NCBI GenBank assembly: GCA_030263455.1
Contig: SZOZ01000001.1
Location: 124,001 to 188,000, forward strand
From: Synechococcales cyanobacterium CNB
Lineage (GTDB): Bacteria > Planctomycetota > Phycisphaerae > Phycisphaerales > UBA1924
DNA: 64,000 bases
Direction: 5' to 3'
A program made the position numbers and the translations under genes. Under the pieces are notes generated by a model. It did not search any database. It was not told where the DNA came from and saw only the letters and a list, made by a program, of their open reading frames with translations. Positions 33,086 through 42,795 of the stretch are shown piece by piece (the stretch's first letter is position 1; every line of letters begins with the position of its first letter).

Positions 33086-35257
33086 ATGGGTCAGTATGCG
33101 TCGAAGTTGGGCGCGGTCCGCGTCGAGCGCGAGATCGGCGGTCGCACGCTCGTCCTGGAGACCGGCCGGATCGCACGGCAGGCGTCGTCGGCGGTGTTCG
33201 CCACCTACGGCGAGAGCACGGTGCTGGCGACCGTCGTCCGCGCGCCCGCACGCGAGGGGCTGGACTTCTTCCCGCTCACGGTGGACTACCGCGAGAAACT
33301 GCCCGCGGCGGGCAAGTTCCCGGGCGGATTCCGAAAGCGCGAGGGCGCGCCGAACGAGAAGGAAATCCTCACGATGCGGATGATCGACCGCCCGATCAGG
33401 CCGCTCTTCCCCGACGGGTTCGTGGACGAGATCCAGGTCCAGGTCTGGGTGATGAGCCACGACGGCGAGAACGACACCGACGTGCTCGCGGGGACGGCGG
33501 CGTCGGCCGCGCTCGCGATCTCTGACGCGCCGTTCGAAGGGCCGACGGCGACCGTTCGCGTGGCGCGCATCCACACCGACGACGGGCCGCGATTCGTCGT
33601 GAACCCCACCGTCAGCCAGATGGACTACTCCGACCTCGACCTCGTGCTCGCGGGGCACAAGGACGGCGTGAACATGATCGAGGTCGGCGCGGCGGAGATC
33701 ACCGAGGCGGACATGGTCGAGGCCATCCGCTTCGGGCAGTCGCAGATCGCCGAGACGCTCGCCGCGATCGAGGAACTGGCCGCGAAAGCGGGGCGCGAGA
33801 AGCGCGTCGGCGACCTCTCGCTCCCCGACCCCGAAGTCGTTGCGAAGGTGAAGGCGGTCGCCGAGGCGCCCCTGACCGCGGCCCGGAGACTGCCCGGCAA
33901 GCAGGAACGCAACGACGCGGTCGATGCCCTGCGGGCGAGGGTGCTCGACGAGCACTTCCCCCTCAGGACCGGCGGCACGTACGAGGAGTACGCGAAGTCG
34001 GCCAGGGCGCGCGCACAGGCGGTCGAGGCCTTCCGCACGCTGGAGAAGAAGATCACCCGACGCCTCATCGTGGAGAGCGGCGTGCGGGCCGACGGACGGA
34101 AGTTCGACGAGATCCGCCCGATCGAGTGCGAGGTCGGCGTCTTCGCCCGCACGCACGGGTCCGCTCTCTTCCAGCGCGGCGAGACCCAGTCGCTCGTCTC
34201 CTGCACGCTCGGCACCGCCCGCGACGAGCAGATCGTGGACGGGCTGATCCCCGAGTACTCCAAGAAGTTCACGCTGCACTACAACTTCCCGCCCTTCTCG
34301 ACGGGCGAGGCCAAGCGCATCATGGGGCCGGGGCGGCGAGAGATCGGGCACGGCGCGCTCGCGGAGCGGTCGCTCATGGCGATCCTCCCTTCGCCCGACG
34401 TGTTCCCGTACACCATCCGCGTCGTCAGCGACATCACCGAGTCGAACGGCAGCTCGTCGATGGCCTCGGTCTGCGGCGGGTGCCTCGCGCTGATGGACGC
34501 GGGCGTGCCCATCACCGCGACCTGCGCCGGCATCTCCGTCGGCCGGTTCACGGATGACTCCGGCGGGAGAGAGGTCTTCGTCACCGACATCATCGGCGAG
34601 GAGGACTTCTTCGGCGACATGGACTTCAAGGTCTCGGGCACCCGCGGCGGGATCACGGGGATTCAGCTCGACCTGAAGGCCCGCGGCCTGAACGTCGAGC
34701 AGATCACCCGCATCTTCGAGCAGGCCCGCGTCGCCCGGCTCAGGATCATCGACCGCATGGAAGCGTGCATCGCCAGGCCGCGCGAGTCGATCTCGGTCTA
34801 CGCCCCTCGCCTCATCACGCTCAACATCCACCCGGAGAAGATTGGCAAGCTGATCGGGCCGGGCGGGAAGACCATCCGCGCCCTGCAGGACAAGCACGGC
34901 GTCACGATCGACGTCGAGGACGACGGCACGGTGATGGTCTCCGCGCCGAACGGCGAGTCGATCGACGCCGCCCGGGCCGAGATCGAGGCGCTCTGCGAGG
35001 AGATCAAGGTCGGCACGGTCTACAACGGCAAGGTGATCTCGGTGAAGGACTTCGGCGCGTTCATCGAACTCGCGCCGGGCACCGACGGCATGTGCCACAT
35101 CTCCGAACTCGCGGAGGGCTACGTCAAGAGCGTGACCGACGTGGTGAAGGTCGGCGACATCGTCAAGGTGAAGGTGATCCTCGTGGACGAGCAGGGCAGG
35201 ATCAAACTGAGCCGGAAGCAGGCGATGTCGGAGCAGGCCTCGGCCGCGGGGGTTTGA
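33086..35257 (+). CDS. pnp: Polyribonucleotide nucleotidyltransferase (PNPase)
   Basis: 3'-to-5' phosphorolytic exoribonuclease of the degradosome, 723 residues. Two RNase PH domains are visible (for example DYREKLPAAGKFPGGFRKRE and the catalytic FSTGEAKRIMGPGRREIGHG), the second containing TESNGSSSMASVCGG. A KH domain (IGKLIGPGGKTIRALQ) and an S1 domain (VGTVYNGKVISVKDFGAFIEL) complete the C-terminus. It follows rpsO after 228 bases, in which a GCCTGCC...GGCAGGC inverted repeat near 32911 might form a processing hairpin. Confidence 0.97.
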   Translation: MGQYASKLGAVRVEREIGGRTLVLETGRIARQASSAVFATYGESTVLATVVRAPAREGLDFFPLTVDYREKLPAAGKFPGGFRKREGAPNEKEILTMRMIDRPIRPLFPDGFVDEIQVQVWVMSHDGENDTDVLAGTAASAALAISDAPFEGPTATVRVARIHTDDGPRFVVNPTVSQMDYSDLDLVLAGHKDGVNMIEVGAAEITEADMVEAIRFGQSQIAETLAAIEELAAKAGREKRVGDLSLPDPEVVAKVKAVAEAPLTAARRLPGKQERNDAVDALRARVLDEHFPLRTGGTYEEYAKSARARAQAVEAFRTLEKKITRRLIVESGVRADGRKFDEIRPIECEVGVFARTHGSALFQRGETQSLVSCTLGTARDEQIVDGLIPEYSKKFTLHYNFPPFSTGEAKRIMGPGRREIGHGALAERSLMAILPSPDVFPYTIRVVSDITESNGSSSMASVCGGCLALMDAGVPITATCAGISVGRFTDDSGGREVFVTDIIGEEDFFGDMDFKVSGTRGGITGIQLDLKARGLNVEQITRIFEQARVARLRIIDRMEACIARPRESISVYAPRLITLNIHPEKIGKLIGPGGKTIRALQDKHGVTIDVEDDGTVMVSAPNGESIDAARAEIEALCEEIKVGTVYNGKVISVKDFGAFIELAPGTDGMCHISELAEGYVKSVTDVVKVGDIVKVKVILVDEQGRIKLSRKQAMSEQASAAGV

Positions 35258-35343
35258 GCAACCTGGGCCGTCGGGGGTGGTGTGCGCTAACCCCATTCGT
35301 GGAGGGTGTTTGCGCGCGCTTTGCTCCTCCTGCGCCTGTCCGG

Positions 35344-35371
35344 TTGACCGCCGGCGCGTTTCTGGTAATCT
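35344..35371 (+). promoter_or_regulatory. Candidate promoter for the cold-shock gene
   Basis: TTGACC (35344-35349) and TAATCT (35366-35371) are separated by 16 bases, a good sigma-70-like arrangement. Transcription from about 35378 would give a leader of roughly 175 bases before the cold-shock ATG at 35555, in line with the long 5' UTRs of cspA-type mRNAs. No terminator is evident between pnp and this site. Confidence 0.55.
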
Positions 35372-35554
35372 GGACAAGGTCCGTGGTCGGGCTGTCGTGG
35401 CATCGCGACCGCGGCGCTCGCTCGTGCGTGCCGCGATCCGCGGCAGATGGTGCAGGGGGTTTGTGTTGAAGTCCCGGCATGACAGCAAGTTCTCGTCTCT
35501 GCCGTTCGTTGGTGCGGGTGTGGGCGTCTTCACGCGACGTTGGGGGATCGTTGC

Positions 35555-35839
35555 ATGACCGAGTTGCCGCCGCAGACCATCACGGAGACCGAGGGTGTCG
35601 TGAAGTGGTTCGACCCGCGCAAAGGGTTTGGTTTCATCATCGGCCCCGATGGGCAGGACATCTTCGTCCATTTCTCCGCCATCGATGGGGATGGGTTCCG
35701 CGCGTTGAAGGATGGCTCGTCGGTTGTCTACGACGCCCAGATATCGGACAAGGGCTGGAAGGCTACGAGAGTGCGCCGCTCGGACCCGGTGGTGACGGTG
35801 ATGCCGAAGCGGAACTACGCCCGCACACCGAGGCGGTGA
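35555..35839 (+). CDS. Cold-shock domain protein
   Basis: A 94-residue single-stranded nucleic acid binding protein of the CspA family. RNP1 (KGFGFII) and RNP2 (DIFVHFSAI) are intact in the five-strand barrel beginning EGVVKWFDPRKG. A short basic C-terminal tail (MPKRNYARTPRR) extends beyond the usual 70 residues. The ATG at 35555 was chosen over the upstream in-frame ATG at 35540 because TGGGGGA lies just before it. Confidence 0.93.
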   Translation: MTELPPQTITETEGVVKWFDPRKGFGFIIGPDGQDIFVHFSAIDGDGFRALKDGSSVVYDAQISDKGWKATRVRRSDPVVTVMPKRNYARTPRR

Positions 35840-35907
35840 GCGAGCCGGCCCCGGCGCGGGGGCGCGTCTCGCGGTGAACGAAGGTTGGCCGGTATCCTTC
35901 GGCACGC

Positions 35908-36816
35908 TTGATCCTCGTCAACACCGCCATCGCGATCTCGACCGAAGCCCGACTTCTCCCGGGGTGGTTTGCGCCAGCGATGATCGGCTTCGCCGTCGGG
36001 GTCGCCTTCGCCGCGCTGATGGCGAGGGGGCTGCTCCGACGGCAGGTCAGGCGGGTCCGGGCCGCGGAACGCAGGGCGCGGGGGGCAGAGCGACTGGCCG
36101 AACTCGGAGCGATGACGAGTGGCCTGGCGCATGAGATCAAGAACCCGCTCTCAACCATCGGCCTGAACGTGCAACTCCTCCGCGAGGGCGTCGGCGAGAT
36201 TCCGGGCGAATCGGACGAGAAAGGACGGCTGCTGCGGCGACTCGACTCCCTCGGGCGCGAGGTCGATCGGCTCCGGGGCATCCTGACGGACTTTCTGGAG
36301 TACGCGGGCGAACTCCGCCTCGACCCCGCGCCAACGGACCTGAACCGGGTGGTCAGCGAACTGATCGACTTCTTCATGCCCCAAGCCGAGCGGCATCGCG
36401 TGCGGCTTCGGGCGGACCTGGCGCCGGGTTCTCTCGCTGCCGTCGTCGATGCGGCCCATCTGAAGCAGGCGCTGCTCAACCTGATGCTCAACGCCGTGCA
36501 GGCCATGGCGGGTCTGGGCGACGACCGCCCGCGTGAACTGATCGTTCGAACAGGGCACGAGGGCGCGAGTGACGGTGCATCGTTCGTCATCCACGTCATC
36601 GATACTGGCCCGGGCATCCCTGCGGAAACACTCGGTCGAATCTTCAATCCCTACTTCACCACGCGATCGGGCGGCACGGGACTCGGCCTGCCGACGGCGC
36701 GGCGGATCGTCGAAGCGCACGGCGGCCGGATCGAGGTCCACTCCGAGGTGGGCAAGGGCACGGACTTCACGGTCGTGTTGCCGGCGCAGGGCTCAGAGGA
36801 AGAGGAGCGGGAGTAG
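35908..36816 (+). CDS. NtrB/AtoS-like sensor histidine kinase
   Basis: A 302-residue kinase with one membrane segment near the N-terminus (APAMIGFAVGVAFAALMAR), a coiled-coil linker, a HisKA segment (GLAHEIKNPLSTIGLNV, His75) and a HATPase domain with NLMLNAVQAM, DTGPGIPAE and GTGLGLPTARRIV. The HEIKNPL sequence is typical of NtrB-like kinases that partner with sigma-54 activators, but no regulator gene follows. The TTG at 35908 lies nine bases after TATCCT; an ATG at codon 25 would delete the membrane helix. Confidence 0.85.
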   Translation: MILVNTAIAISTEARLLPGWFAPAMIGFAVGVAFAALMARGLLRRQVRRVRAAERRARGAERLAELGAMTSGLAHEIKNPLSTIGLNVQLLREGVGEIPGESDEKGRLLRRLDSLGREVDRLRGILTDFLEYAGELRLDPAPTDLNRVVSELIDFFMPQAERHRVRLRADLAPGSLAAVVDAAHLKQALLNLMLNAVQAMAGLGDDRPRELIVRTGHEGASDGASFVIHVIDTGPGIPAETLGRIFNPYFTTRSGGTGLGLPTARRIVEAHGGRIEVHSEVGKGTDFTVVLPAQGSEEEERE

Positions 36817-36894
36817 CGTGGCCTGCAAAGGCGCTGCCCCATGACACGGGAGGAAGAGGAGGGGAGCGGGCGAGTTTCCACCATCGGCGCATGG

Positions 36895-38181
36895 TTAGAG
36901 TGTGCCGTACACACCACCGATGATGGTCGCAGCCCGGCGGAGTTCGTCCCGCGTGTTCAGGATGTCGGGGCAGAGTCGCACGTAGCCGGAGGAGGGGTCG
37001 TGCGGCGCTGGTCTGCTGTCGGTGTTCACGCCTGCCTCGTGCAGCCGTCGCGTCATCTCGGCGTGCTGGGGAGTCGGGACGAGCAGGAAGGCCCCGTGCG
37101 GCTCGACATCGAGCACAGGAACGCCTGCTCTTGCCATCTCATCCTCGAGGTAGGCCTGCTGTTCAAGGCTGTAGCCGCGCAGCCGCTCGACACCGAGTGC
37201 GAGCGTGAGCTCCAGCCCTGCGAGCGACTGGAAGCAGGTGAGGACGGCCGGGGTCGCTTCGAGCCAGGCGTCCCCGCCGGGGCTGAGTTCCGGCCGCTCG
37301 GGTCGCCGGAACGCGAAGGTGTCGCGTTTGGCGAACCAGCCGGTGTCCGTCGTAAAGAGAGCGGGAAGCGGGCCTTGTTCGAGGTGCCTGGGGTTGATGG
37401 CAAGCCATCCCGCGCCGGGGCCGCCGCGCGTGTACTTGTAGTTGCCGCCGATGGCGAAGTCCGGGCCGAGACGGTCGAGTTGTAACGGGATTGCCCCGGC
37501 GGCGTGGTAGGCGTCGAGCAGGATGAGGGCGCCGGCGTCGTGGGCTCGCGCGATGATGCGGTCGAGGCCTTCGAGAACCTGGCCAGTGACGAAGTAGACG
37601 ACGCTGACGACGACGAGGTCGGTGTCGGCATCGATGGCGTCCATGATCGCGTCGGCGGAGAAGAGGCCGCGATCGTCCGGCGCAACCCAGCGTACGTCCG
37701 CCCTCCCCTTGCGCTGGTAGGTCTTGAGGATGAAATCGACCGAGTCGAACTCGCCCCGCGTCGTGACGATCCGCGGACGGTGTGTCGGGAGCGAGTTGAT
37801 CGCGGCTCGCAGCCCCTGCCCCGCGGAGACGCGCGGCACGACGGCGTCCGGCCGCGAGCACCCGACGAGCGCGGCGAGCATCGCGCGAGAGCGGCTCGAT
37901 GCCTCGATCCAGGACGGCCATGCGCCGTCGAGCCGCTCGTACCACAGGTCGAGGGCGTGTCGGATGTCGTCCGCGGTTCGGTCGAGCGGGCGGCCGAGCG
38001 AATGGTTCGAGAGGTAGATTTCATCCCGGCGCAGCACGCGAGAGAAGAGCGGGTGGACGTGGCGAACGAGGTCTTCCTCGGTGAGCGCGCCGTCGCCCAT
38101 CGCTCGCACGGCATCGGCGATCTCCGCTCCGAACGAGACACCGGGCGGGGGGGATTCGAGAACCTGCGTGCCGTGTGCCAT
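36895..38181 (-). CDS. kynU: Kynureninase-like PLP enzyme
   Basis: A 428-residue fold-type I (class V) PLP enzyme. Visible are YLSNHSLGRP at the N-terminus, VSAGQGLRAAINSL, LILLDAYHAAGAIPL (the Asp contacting the PLP nitrogen) and GGNYKYTRGGPGAGWL with Schiff-base Lys249, matching the YKY...GPG pattern of kynureninase. It would cleave kynurenine to anthranilate and alanine. The ATG overlaps the kynA stop as TGATG. It pairs with the tryptophan dioxygenase upstream, which supports the assignment. Confidence 0.85.
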   Translation of the reverse strand: MAHGTQVLESPPPGVSFGAEIADAVRAMGDGALTEEDLVRHVHPLFSRVLRRDEIYLSNHSLGRPLDRTADDIRHALDLWYERLDGAWPSWIEASSRSRAMLAALVGCSRPDAVVPRVSAGQGLRAAINSLPTHRPRIVTTRGEFDSVDFILKTYQRKGRADVRWVAPDDRGLFSADAIMDAIDADTDLVVVSVVYFVTGQVLEGLDRIIARAHDAGALILLDAYHAAGAIPLQLDRLGPDFAIGGNYKYTRGGPGAGWLAINPRHLEQGPLPALFTTDTGWFAKRDTFAFRRPERPELSPGGDAWLEATPAVLTCFQSLAGLELTLALGVERLRGYSLEQQAYLEDEMARAGVPVLDVEPHGAFLLVPTPQHAEMTRRLHEAGVNTDSRPAPHDPSSGYVRLCPDILNTRDELRRAATIIGGVYGTL

Positions 38182-39047
38182 CACATGCCCCCCGGGCCTT
38201 GGACGAGGGTGCGGACGTCCCAGAGTTCCGGGAAGAACGTGCGTTCGGTGGCGTGCTTCAGATAGGCGACGCCGGCGGTGCCGCCCGTGCCGCGCTTGAA
38301 GCCGATGATCCGCATGACGACCTTGAGGTGGCGGAACCGCCAGAGCGCGTACTGCTCGTCAACGTCCACGAGTTTCTCGCACATCTCGTAGGCGTCCCAG
38401 TGCGAACGCGGCTCGTCGTAGATTCGCTTGATCACGTCGATCACGCCGGGGTGCGACTCGTGCGGGCGCGAGGTATCGCGGCGCAGTACGTCATCGGGGA
38501 TCGGAAGCCCGCGTCGAGCAAGGTGGCGGAGGAACTCGTCGTAGAGGCTGGGCGCCCGCAGGGCCTGCTCGAGTTCGGCGTGCGTCTCCTTCTTGTGGCG
38601 GAACACAGCGAGCATCCGCTCGTCCTTCGCACCGAGCAGGAACTCGACCATACGGTGCTGGGCGGATTGCAGCCCGCTCGCCGGGCCGAGCACGTGGCGG
38701 AACTGGACGTACTCGCTCGGCGTGAGCGTTGCGAGCACGCTCCACTGGTCGAGCAACTGCGACTGAACATGCTTGACGCGGGCGAGAATCTTGAACGACG
38801 GTTCAAGTTCATCGCGCCGCACGTGCTCGATCGCGGCCCGCAACTCGTGGATGATGAGCTTGAACCAGAGTTCGGTGGTCTGGTGCTGGATGATGAAGAG
38901 CAGTTCGTCGTGATGGGGGGGGGAAGACAGCGGGCGCTGCGCGCTGAGCAGCGTGTCGAGGGACAGGTACCCGGCGTAGTCGAGTCGGCCTTCGAGGTCG
39001 GTGGTCATGTCCACCCGCGACGGCGGGCCGGATTGGTCGGAGGGCAT
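38181..39047 (-). CDS. kynA: Tryptophan 2,3-dioxygenase
   Basis: Haem enzyme that opens the indole ring of tryptophan to give N-formylkynurenine. The 288-residue helical protein carries the signature [25 protein letters not shown], then [32 protein letters not shown], and a late [28 protein letters not shown] that supplies the proximal haem histidine. GGGAG is about six bases upstream of the ATG at 39047; an ATG at 39008 is the alternative. No kynurenine formamidase gene is adjacent. Confidence 0.95.
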   Translation of the reverse strand: MPSDQSGPPSRVDMTTDLEGRLDYAGYLSLDTLLSAQRPLSSPPHHDELLFIIQHQTTELWFKLIIHELRAAIEHVRRDELEPSFKILARVKHVQSQLLDQWSVLATLTPSEYVQFRHVLGPASGLQSAQHRMVEFLLGAKDERMLAVFRHKKETHAELEQALRAPSLYDEFLRHLARRGLPIPDDVLRRDTSRPHESHPGVIDVIKRIYDEPRSHWDAYEMCEKLVDVDEQYALWRFRHLKVVMRIIGFKRGTGGTAGVAYLKHATERTFFPELWDVRTLVQGPGGM

Positions 39048-39143
39048 CGGTCGCTCCCGTCGTGCTCGCGGGGCGGCAGTGCCCACACGCCCCGGTTCGG
39101 GAGCCTAGACAATCGGTCAGACAGCCGGTGGCCCGAACGGCGG

Positions 39144-39383
39144 CTAGCGAACGATGCTGTCCAGCGAGCCGCGGTCAGCGGCGGCGAGGTCGTTGCGGAG
39201 CAGCGCGGCCCGGCGGGCGTGGACCGGCTCGATGCTGGAGCCGTCGCCGGCCAACGGCTGGAAGACCACGCCCCGCAGGAGCATGGATTCCTCGGCCGCC
39301 GAATACCCGCAGCCCGTGGCGGCCAAGGCGAGGGCGATGAGGCCCCCGAGGGCGGCTCTGCTGCTCATTCGCGGACAGATCAT
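39144..39383 (-). CDS. Mini-lipoprotein
   Basis: A 79-residue ORF with a clear lipoprotein signal (SRAALGGLIALALAATGCGYS) and a mature part of only about 50 residues (AAEESMLLRGVVFQPLAGDG...RAALLRNDLAAADRGSLDSIVR). GGAG is six bases before the ATG. No family recognised. It lies between the divergently placed isomerase-like gene and kynA. Confidence 0.65.
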   Translation of the reverse strand: MICPRMSSRAALGGLIALALAATGCGYSAAEESMLLRGVVFQPLAGDGSSIEPVHARRAALLRNDLAAADRGSLDSIVR

Positions 39384-39779
39384 GGGAGTCTCCAAGCCTC
39401 GCAACCTGTGCAGTCTCCCTGCCATACCGATATCACCATCGGCCGTGGCGGGGGGCCGCTTCGGTCGAGTTATCGTGCGCAAGTCGATTGCCGGGTCAGG
39501 AGTGCCGCCGAGGCGGGTTGTGGGGGCGGCACCTGTCGCTAAGTCCTGTATTCCCGGTCTCTTACAGGTTGTTCGACATTTTTGTGACCTCCGGTTCCAG
39601 TCAATATCGGACTTCAGCCCGCGTGGCCATGCGCTGTCGATCGGTTTAAGTTCGGGTATCGCAGTCGGTCGGTGAGGCCGATCGTGTGCTGTTTGACGGT
39701 TCCCGACGTGGCACTACCATCGAGCCGCATTCACCCGATCTGCGCGATCGACGACTCACGGACGACACGAGGCGATGGC
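39384..39779. other. Intergenic region of about 400 bases
   Basis: This divergent region separates the mini-lipoprotein gene from the isomerase-like gene. It is locally less GC-rich (around 39560-39610, with TTCGACATTTTTGTGACC) than surrounding DNA, as promoter regions often are. I found no ORF with a ribosome-binding site, no tRNA and no convincing terminator. Confidence 0.5.
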
Positions 39780-40655
39780 ATGAAGACGGCATTCAGCACG
39801 GTGGCCTGTCCGGAATGGACGCTGGGGCAGGTCTTCGACTTCGCCGCCCATCTCGAGTTCGACGGCGTCGAACTGCGCACGCTCGGGTCCGCATCGACCG
39901 ATCTGGCGTGCGACCCGGCCCTGACTGACCCCGACAAGACGCGACGGCTGGCCGTCGAAGCGGGTCTGGCGATCCCGTGTCTGGCTACTTCGGCGAGGTT
40001 TGACGCGCCGATCACGCCGCCGGTCGTGGGGCTGGTTCTGGGCGACCCCATGCGGCAGGTTCGCCTGGCTCAGCGAGAGGTTGAACTGGCGGACAGCCTT
40101 GGGTGTGCGTTCGTGCGTGTCTTCGGGTTCGAGGCGCCGAAGCGGGAGAGGGTTGAATCGTGCATGAGCCGGATCGCGCCACGACTTCGAGCTGTCGCGG
40201 ACTCGGGGCGTGCGCGCGGGGTGCGGATCGTCGTCGAGAACGGCGGATCATTCCACACCGCTTCGGACCTCATGGACCTGATCGACCGGGTGGGGCATCC
40301 GATGCTCGGAGCCGCCTACTCGGTCGCGGTCGGGCATGCGGCGGGCGAGCAGCCTCGCGACGCCATCCGCACGCTCGGCGATCGGCTCTGGATCGCCAGA
40401 GTGAAGGATCTGGCTGGCGGACAGCCGTGTGCGCTCGGCCGCGGCGACGTGCCCTGCCGGGCAGCGGTGGACGCCCTCTCGGAAGAGAGCTTCGGCGGCT
40501 GGCTCGTCTACGAGTGGGACCGGCTGTGGTTGCCGGGCCTGGATCCCGCGGAGCAGGCGCTGCACGCTGCGGACGAGACGCTGCACAAGTGGATCGGCGC
40601 GACGCGAGCGGCCGGCGGTGCCGTCTCCGGCAGTCGATCATTGGCCGTGGTCTGA
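39780..40655 (+). CDS. Sugar phosphate isomerase/epimerase-like TIM-barrel protein
   Basis: A 291-residue protein of the xylose-isomerase-like superfamily. MKTAFSTVACPEWTLGQVFDFAAHLEFDGVELRT is the typical first strand and helix; later elements include DSLGCAFVRVFG, RGVRIVVENGGSFHTASDLMDLID (metal-binding Glu), DRLWIARVKDL and the final SFGGWLVYEWDRLW. Enzymes of this group act on sugars, inositols or hydroxypyruvate; the substrate cannot be told. GAGG is seven bases before the ATG. It precedes gap by 87 bases. Confidence 0.82.
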   Translation: MKTAFSTVACPEWTLGQVFDFAAHLEFDGVELRTLGSASTDLACDPALTDPDKTRRLAVEAGLAIPCLATSARFDAPITPPVVGLVLGDPMRQVRLAQREVELADSLGCAFVRVFGFEAPKRERVESCMSRIAPRLRAVADSGRARGVRIVVENGGSFHTASDLMDLIDRVGHPMLGAAYSVAVGHAAGEQPRDAIRTLGDRLWIARVKDLAGGQPCALGRGDVPCRAAVDALSEESFGGWLVYEWDRLWLPGLDPAEQALHAADETLHKWIGATRAAGGAVSGSRSLAVV

Positions 40656-40742
40656 TCGTGCTGGAAAGTCGGTCGGCGTGGTCTCTAGTGTTGCGACGGA
40701 CGCAACGGCAGTCGCGGCCTGAGCAGGCCCGGAGGTGCGGTC

Positions 40743-41783
40743 ATGGCCATTCGGATCGGGATCAACGGGTTCGGACGGATCGGTCGGCTGGTGTACCGCA
40801 TCGCCGCGGAAGACCCGCGTTTGGAGATCGTGTGGGTCAACGACCTGGTGCCCGCCGACAACCTGGCGTACCTGCTGAAGTACGACACCATGCACGGCCG
40901 ATTCACGCTCGGCGGCAAGCCGGCGGTGATCGAAGCGACGGATTCGTCGTTCACCGTGAATGGGCGCGCGACACGGACGACGGCCGAGCGCGACCCGTCG
41001 AAACTGGCGTGGGGCGATGCGGGCGTGCAATACGTGCTCGAATCGACGGGATTGTTCACCGACTACGAGGGCGCGCATAAGCACGTTGAGAACAACGGTT
41101 GCCGGCGGGTGGTCATTTCCGCCCCGACGAAGAGCACCGAGCAGGTGCCGACGCTCTGCTACAAGGTGAACCACGAGCAGTACGACCCGGGGAAGCACGA
41201 CGTGGTCTCGAACGCGAGTTGCACGACGAACTGCCTCGCGCCGGTGGCCAAGATCATCCACGATTCGTTCGGGCTTGATGAAGGGCTGATGACGACGGTG
41301 CACGCGGCGACGGCCACCCAGCCCACGCAGGACGGCCCGAGCAAGAAGGACTGGCGAGGCGGCCGCAACGCCTACCAGAACATCATCCCGGCCAGCACGG
41401 GCGCGGCCAAGGCGGTTACGCTCTGCATCCCGAGCCTCAAGGGCAAACTGACCGGCATGGCCTTCCGCGTGCCGACCGCGGACGTCTCGGCCGTTGACCT
41501 GACATTCCGCACCGCACGCCCGACCACCCTCGACGCCATCCATCAGGCGATGCGGCAGGCGGCGGAAGGGACGATGTCCGGCGTGCTCGGGTACACCGAC
41601 GAAGAGGTCGTGTCGAGCGACTTCATCGGGGATCGCCGCTCGTCGATCTACGACGCCAAGGCGTGCATCCAGTTGAACGATCGGTTCTTCAAGGTCGTGT
41701 CGTGGTACGACAACGAGGCCGGATACGCAGCGCGGTGCATCGACTTGATCCGCTTCATGGCAACACGCGACGGCGTCGCCTGA
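40743..41783 (+). CDS. gap: Glyceraldehyde-3-phosphate dehydrogenase, type I
   Basis: Glycolytic enzyme, 346 residues. The NAD-binding fold starts [17 protein letters not shown] near residue 33 carries the acidic residue typical of NAD-specific enzymes. The catalytic motif [12 protein letters not shown] has Cys160, followed by [24 protein letters not shown] and the C-terminal [21 protein letters not shown] lies seven bases upstream of the ATG. Slightly longer than usual because of the [10 protein letters not shown] region. Ordinary housekeeping gene. Confidence 0.97.
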   Translation: MAIRIGINGFGRIGRLVYRIAAEDPRLEIVWVNDLVPADNLAYLLKYDTMHGRFTLGGKPAVIEATDSSFTVNGRATRTTAERDPSKLAWGDAGVQYVLESTGLFTDYEGAHKHVENNGCRRVVISAPTKSTEQVPTLCYKVNHEQYDPGKHDVVSNASCTTNCLAPVAKIIHDSFGLDEGLMTTVHAATATQPTQDGPSKKDWRGGRNAYQNIIPASTGAAKAVTLCIPSLKGKLTGMAFRVPTADVSAVDLTFRTARPTTLDAIHQAMRQAAEGTMSGVLGYTDEEVVSSDFIGDRRSSIYDAKACIQLNDRFFKVVSWYDNEAGYAARCIDLIRFMATRDGVA

Positions 41784-41912
41784 GCGTGCAACCGCGGGGA
41801 GTCCCTCGGTTCAGCGGCATCGGTCGCGTCCATGGTTCGATGGCCTTTGTCGGCCCGGGCGCCTCTGGTACAGTGGCTTGGCGGGAACGCCGCGAGTCTT
41901 CGGAGGCCGCCC

Positions 41913-42761
41913 GTGCGGAGAGCGACAATCGGTTGCGCGTTGGTCGCGTCGTGCGCTGCGGGCGGGCTTTCGCGCGCTGTGGATGAAGCGAGGCTCGTGG
42001 CCGTGCGCGACAACACCCTCTGCGAAACGGACGACGGCTCGCTGAGCAACGGTGCAGGGCAGCACTGCTTCGCGGGCACGACCGCGCTGGGAGAAAAGCG
42101 GAGGGCGTTGGTCGCGTTCGACGTCGCGGGCGTGGTGCCCGAAGGCTCGGTCATCCTCCGCGTGACGCTCACGCTCCAGATGTCGAAAACGATCGTCGGC
42201 GGCGTCGATGTCGCCGTCCATCGCGTGGTGCGAGACTGGGGCGAAGGAGCCTCGGACGCCGTTGGGGCCGAAGGCCAGGGCGCGGCCGCTGAGCCTGGCG
42301 ACGCCACGTGGCTCCACACGTTCTATCCGGGCGAGTTCTGGGATGCGCCGGGCGGTGACTTCGATCCGACGTCTTCCGCGAGCATCGTGGTCGGCGCTGT
42401 CGGGCCGTATGTCTGGGGTTCGACCGGCCGCATGGTGGCCGACGTGCAGGCCTGGCTCGATGATCCGGCGTCGAACTTCGGCTGGATCGTGATCGCCGAC
42501 GAGAGCGTGATTCCCGGCGCGAAGCGGTTCGACACGCGCGAGAACCCCGACCCCGCGGTTCGTCCGGCGCTGTGGGTCGAGTTCCAGCCGCCGTGCGTCG
42601 CGGACTGGAACCGCGACGGCGAGGTCACGACGCTCGACTTCCTCGCGTTTCTCAACGACTGGGCCGGGGGCGAGGAGCGCGCCGACCTGAACGGCGACGG
42701 GACGGTGAACACGATCGACTTTCTGGCGTTCCTGAACGCTTGGAGCGCGGGCTGCGGCTGA
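41913..42761 (+). CDS. Secreted DNRLRE-domain protein with EF-hand-like C-terminal tail
   Basis: A 282-residue exported protein. From the GTG start, signal-like VRRATIGCALVASCAAGGLSRA is followed by a DNRLRE-type beta-sandwich (RDNTLCETDDGSLSNGAGQH, RALVAFDVAGVVPEGSVIL, VAVHRVVRDWGEGASDA). It ends with two EF-hand-like units, DWNRDGEVTTLDFLAFLNDW and DLNGDGTVNTIDFLAFLNAW, and a final Cys-Gly. This tail matches the one on the protein at 2620-4869. GGAGG lies six bases before the GTG at 41913, which fixes the start. Role unknown; probably binds calcium through the tail. Confidence 0.8.
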   Translation: MRRATIGCALVASCAAGGLSRAVDEARLVAVRDNTLCETDDGSLSNGAGQHCFAGTTALGEKRRALVAFDVAGVVPEGSVILRVTLTLQMSKTIVGGVDVAVHRVVRDWGEGASDAVGAEGQGAAAEPGDATWLHTFYPGEFWDAPGGDFDPTSSASIVVGAVGPYVWGSTGRMVADVQAWLDDPASNFGWIVIADESVIPGAKRFDTRENPDPAVRPALWVEFQPPCVADWNRDGEVTTLDFLAFLNDWAGGEERADLNGDGTVNTIDFLAFLNAWSAGCG

Positions 42762-42795
42762 GCGAGATCGGGCGGTCTGCCGGGGAGGTGCGAAG

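Noticed and set aside
39384-39779. Possible small RNA or riboswitch
   Set aside because: Only loose AT-rich sequence; no recognisable fold, terminator or downstream logic.
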